Assembly (NCBI GenBank): GCA_043748535.1
Contig: JAYTMY010000219.1
Span: 1 to 6,515 of the forward strand
Length of the DNA: 6,515 nt
Reading direction: 5' to 3'
DNA from: CAMCSH01 sp043748535
GTDB taxonomy: Bacteria; Verrucomicrobiota; Lentisphaeria; Lentisphaerales; Lentisphaeraceae
Shown: positions 5,142 through 6,515 of the stretch, piece after piece
Layout of the letters: each line of letters begins with the position of its first letter
Position numbering within the stretch: the first letter of the stretch is position 1
The notes under the pieces: model-generated
Database searches by the model: none
Told to the model about the DNA's origin: nothing
What the model saw: only the letters and a program-made list of their open reading frames with translations
Made by a program: the position numbers and the translations under genes

Positions 5142-5981
5142 ATGGATCGTTACGGAGTCATGGGTTGGCCGGTGGCGCACAGCAAGTCGCCGGTGATGCA
5201 CAAGGCCGCTTTTGCCGCTGCCGGCATTGATGCGGATTACGATCTCATCCCCTGTCCACCCGAGGCCTTCGATGCGCGCATTCCGCAACTCGTCAGCGAC
5301 GGCTACCGCGGCTGGAATTGCACCGTGCCGCACAAGAACGCCATCCTCAAACACCTCGATGAAATCGACCCCGAAGCCCGCCTCGCCGGCAGTGTCAACA
5401 CCGTCAAGGTCCTGTCCGATGGGCGCCTCGCCGGCTGGAGCACCGACGGCTACGGCCTCCGGATGGCTTTGAAAGAAGAGCTCGGCTTCTCCTGCGATGG
5501 CGCCTCGATCCTTTTCGTCGGCGCCGGTGGTGCCGCCAGCGCCGTCGCTCTGCATTTCGCTTATGCCGGCGCCGCCCGGATCAGCATCGCCAACCGCAGC
5601 CTCGACAAGGCCGAAGCCATCTGCGCCGCCATCGTCGCTTCTGGCGCCAATTGCCGCAGCCAGGCGCTGAGTCCGCATTCTCTCAGCCACGAGCTCGTCG
5701 GCGAACACGACCTGGTCATCCAATGCACCAGCCTCGGCCTCAAGCCCGACGACCCGATGCCGATGGACCCCGCCCTGCTCGCGCCTTACCAGCTGGTTTG
5801 CGACATGATCTACGGCCTGACCCCGTTCCGCCGCGCCGCCGCCTCGCTCGGCTGCGCCACCTGCGACGGCCGCGGCATGCTCCTCCACCAGGGCGCCCGC
5901 GCCTGGGAGATCTGGACCGGCCGGCCGGCGCCCCTCGAAGTCATGCGGGAGGCGCTGAAGAAGGCGCTGGGGGATTTCTGA
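5142..5981 (+). CDS. aroE: Shikimate dehydrogenase (NADP+)
   Basis: AroE reduces 3-dehydroshikimate to shikimate with NADPH, the fourth step of the shikimate pathway to chorismate and aromatic amino acids, in the cytoplasm. The 279-aa length is normal. The substrate domain shows HSKSP (13-17, shikimate-binding serines S14 and S16), TVPHK with catalytic K65, and STDGYG with catalytic D102. Both catalytic numbers coincide with those of E. coli AroE. The nucleotide fold follows with GAGGAAS (127-133) and NRS (151-153), the latter marking NADP preference. C-terminal signatures are DMIYGLTPFRRAA (221-233) and GRGMLLHQGARAWEIWTG (243-260) with Q250. The ATG at 5142 has AGGAG (5130-5134) 7 nt upstream. 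A small hairpin (GCTTG 5106-5110 / CAAGC 5117-5121) lies just before that site. The stop overlaps the next gene's ATG (TGATG). Confidence 0.97.
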   Translation: MDRYGVMGWPVAHSKSPVMHKAAFAAAGIDADYDLIPCPPEAFDARIPQLVSDGYRGWNCTVPHKNAILKHLDEIDPEARLAGSVNTVKVLSDGRLAGWSTDGYGLRMALKEELGFSCDGASILFVGAGGAASAVALHFAYAGAARISIANRSLDKAEAICAAIVASGANCRSQALSPHSLSHELVGEHDLVIQCTSLGLKPDDPMPMDPALLAPYQLVCDMIYGLTPFRRAAASLGCATCDGRGMLLHQGARAWEIWTGRPAPLEVMREALKKALGDF

Positions 5982-6358
5982 TGTGGCCTTTTAGCAAAAA
6001 ACCCAAGACGACCGTATCCGAGCAAGGGAATGTCGGTGGGATTCAAAACCAGAGATCTCGCGGATCTCTTGGGCTTCTCGCTATAGCCTCTTCTTGTTGC
6101 ATAGGCCCTAAACGCCTGACGGTCAGGCATGGGATTCGACACCCAGCACAAAATCCAACTGACAGTGGATGGGTGCTTTCTAGTGGCCATGAATCAGAAG
6201 CTGATATGAAGAATTTTAAACTCGTCCCACTTGAAAGCATGATTCAAGATGACCAGAGTCTGTCGCCTTTGCGTGATTGGCCCGTCGATACAGAGATAAC
6301 TCGGATGGATTGTGATTCACCTTGGAGATTTATCGTTGATGACAAAATCATAGAGTAA
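5981..6358 (+). CDS. DUF2185 (Imm33-like) family protein
   Basis: The 125-aa product begins MWPFSKKPKTTVSEQG and has a polar 30-residue N-terminus. From about residue 33 it follows the DUF2185 layout: a start like 'ASSCCIGPKRLT' (37-48), then GIRHPAQNPTDSGWVLSSGHES (51-72) with the key DSGW (61-64) and SGxE (68-71), then LVPLESMIQDDQSLSPLRDWP (81-101) and a closing T-E-I-T-R (104-108). In known members the last part reads like 'L...a..D..i...L..P.g..f.R'. DUF2185 is classed as an immunity-type domain (Imm33) in surveys of polymorphic toxin systems, but many members are orphans with no known role. The ATG overlaps the aroE stop (TGATG), with GGGGGA about 7 nt upstream, so it is probably translated after aroE. 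Its G+C is visibly lower than that of aroE, a possible sign of separate origin. No toxin is visible in the window. Confidence 0.7.
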   Translation: MWPFSKKPKTTVSEQGNVGGIQNQRSRGSLGLLAIASSCCIGPKRLTVRHGIRHPAQNPTDSGWVLSSGHESEADMKNFKLVPLESMIQDDQSLSPLRDWPVDTEITRMDCDSPWRFIVDDKIIE

Positions 6359-6433
6359 TCAGGGTCTTCCGGGAAGTTTGTGGGTGGACGATCTGGCTGG
6401 GGACTGCGCCCATAAACGCGGCTTGACTCCCTC
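6359..6433. other. Intergenic stretch after the DUF2185 gene
   Basis: I see no gene, clear terminator or promoter here. The short leftward frame that crosses it (6244-6435) has no family resemblance and lies mostly antisense to the DUF2185-like gene. Confidence 0.5.
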
Positions 6434-6515
6434 ACTCCGAAGGAGTTGTGGATTTTAGCCCGGGGTTGAGCCGCATCGGCGACACCCCGGGTTAGCAGCC
6501 CAAAGAGTCACGACC
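6434..6515. repeat. Composite palindromic repeat at the right edge
   Basis: A small hairpin ACTCC-GAA-GGAGT (6434-6446) is followed by TTGTGGATTTTAG and a larger stem, CCCGGGGT (6459-6466) against ACCCCGGG (6484-6491), extendable by a G-T and an A-T pair. Inside its loop sits a further stem, GCCG-CAT-CGGC (6470-6480). After it, the text runs to AAAGAGTCACGACC at the window end, which looks like the start of another such unit. This layout of a 'CTCCGAAGGAG' mini-hairpin plus 'AGCCCGGGGTTG...ACCCCGGGTT' resembles a widespread mosaic intergenic repeat that I recall from PVC-group and Chloroflexota genomes. The element probably continues beyond the window. Confidence 0.65.

Noticed and set aside
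4631..5230. Small open frames through the repeat island (4631-4900, 4669-4908, 4901-5230)
   Set aside because: They translate the inverted repeats. Two of them share near-identical GLKPPATL-type peptides only because the arms are repeated. No ribosome site or family resemblance.
5136..5888. 250-codon leftward open frame
   Set aside because: It is antisense to aroE, whose motifs are all on the plus strand.
5651..5980. Upstream extension of the DUF2185 frame into aroE
   Set aside because: It is Arg/Pro-rich out-of-frame reading of aroE. The ATG at 5981 overlapping the aroE stop is the natural start.

Overview
The window is a G+C-rich bacterial chromosome segment with short intergenic gaps, nearly all of which carry palindromic repeats. 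It holds two unambiguous housekeeping genes (recR, aroE), a full-length M3 metallopeptidase of the oligopeptidase A type, one probable DUF2185/Imm33-family gene and three unrecognised genes. The combination of GC-rich coding, GTG start use and dense mosaic palindromes (the 'GTAGCCGGGGGTTTCAACC', 'CTCCGAAGGAG...CCCGGGGTTG' and 'GTAGTTCCGGCTTCAGCC' types) reminds me of Verrucomicrobiota or related PVC-group genomes. That assignment is inference from style, not proof.

Layout. Positions 1-1344 hold a leftward transcription unit. An unrecognised 183-aa acidic protein is followed, after one stop codon and one spacer codon, by recR in the same reading frame. A strong leftward intrinsic terminator lies at 15-41, and a small palindromic element lies between recR and the terminator. 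Positions 1383-1641 may hold a decayed or frameshifted small leftward gene. At 1703-3748 a rightward M3 oligopeptidase has every catalytic residue expected of the family. It is followed by two rightward genes with an ATGA stop/start overlap: a 127-aa predicted exported protein (3853-4236) and a 164-aa cytosolic protein (4233-4727), neither of known function.

The gap from 4728 to 5141 is a repeat island. It contains a terminator-like repeat unit matching the one after the peptidase gene, a 214-bp inverted-repeat element with 46-bp arms identical at 44 positions, and an inverted third copy of the first repeat's hairpin. aroE (5142-5981) follows. Its stop codon overlaps the start (TGATG) of a 125-aa, visibly less GC-rich DUF2185-like gene (5981-6358). 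The right edge (6434-6515) enters another composite palindromic repeat.

Functionally, recR (recombinational repair), the peptidase (cytosolic peptide turnover) and aroE (shikimate pathway) do not form one pathway. The most notable content is the repeat system, which has three copies of a hairpin unit with compensatory base changes, and the orphan immunity-like gene coupled to aroE. I found no tRNA, rRNA, CRISPR array or transposase gene.
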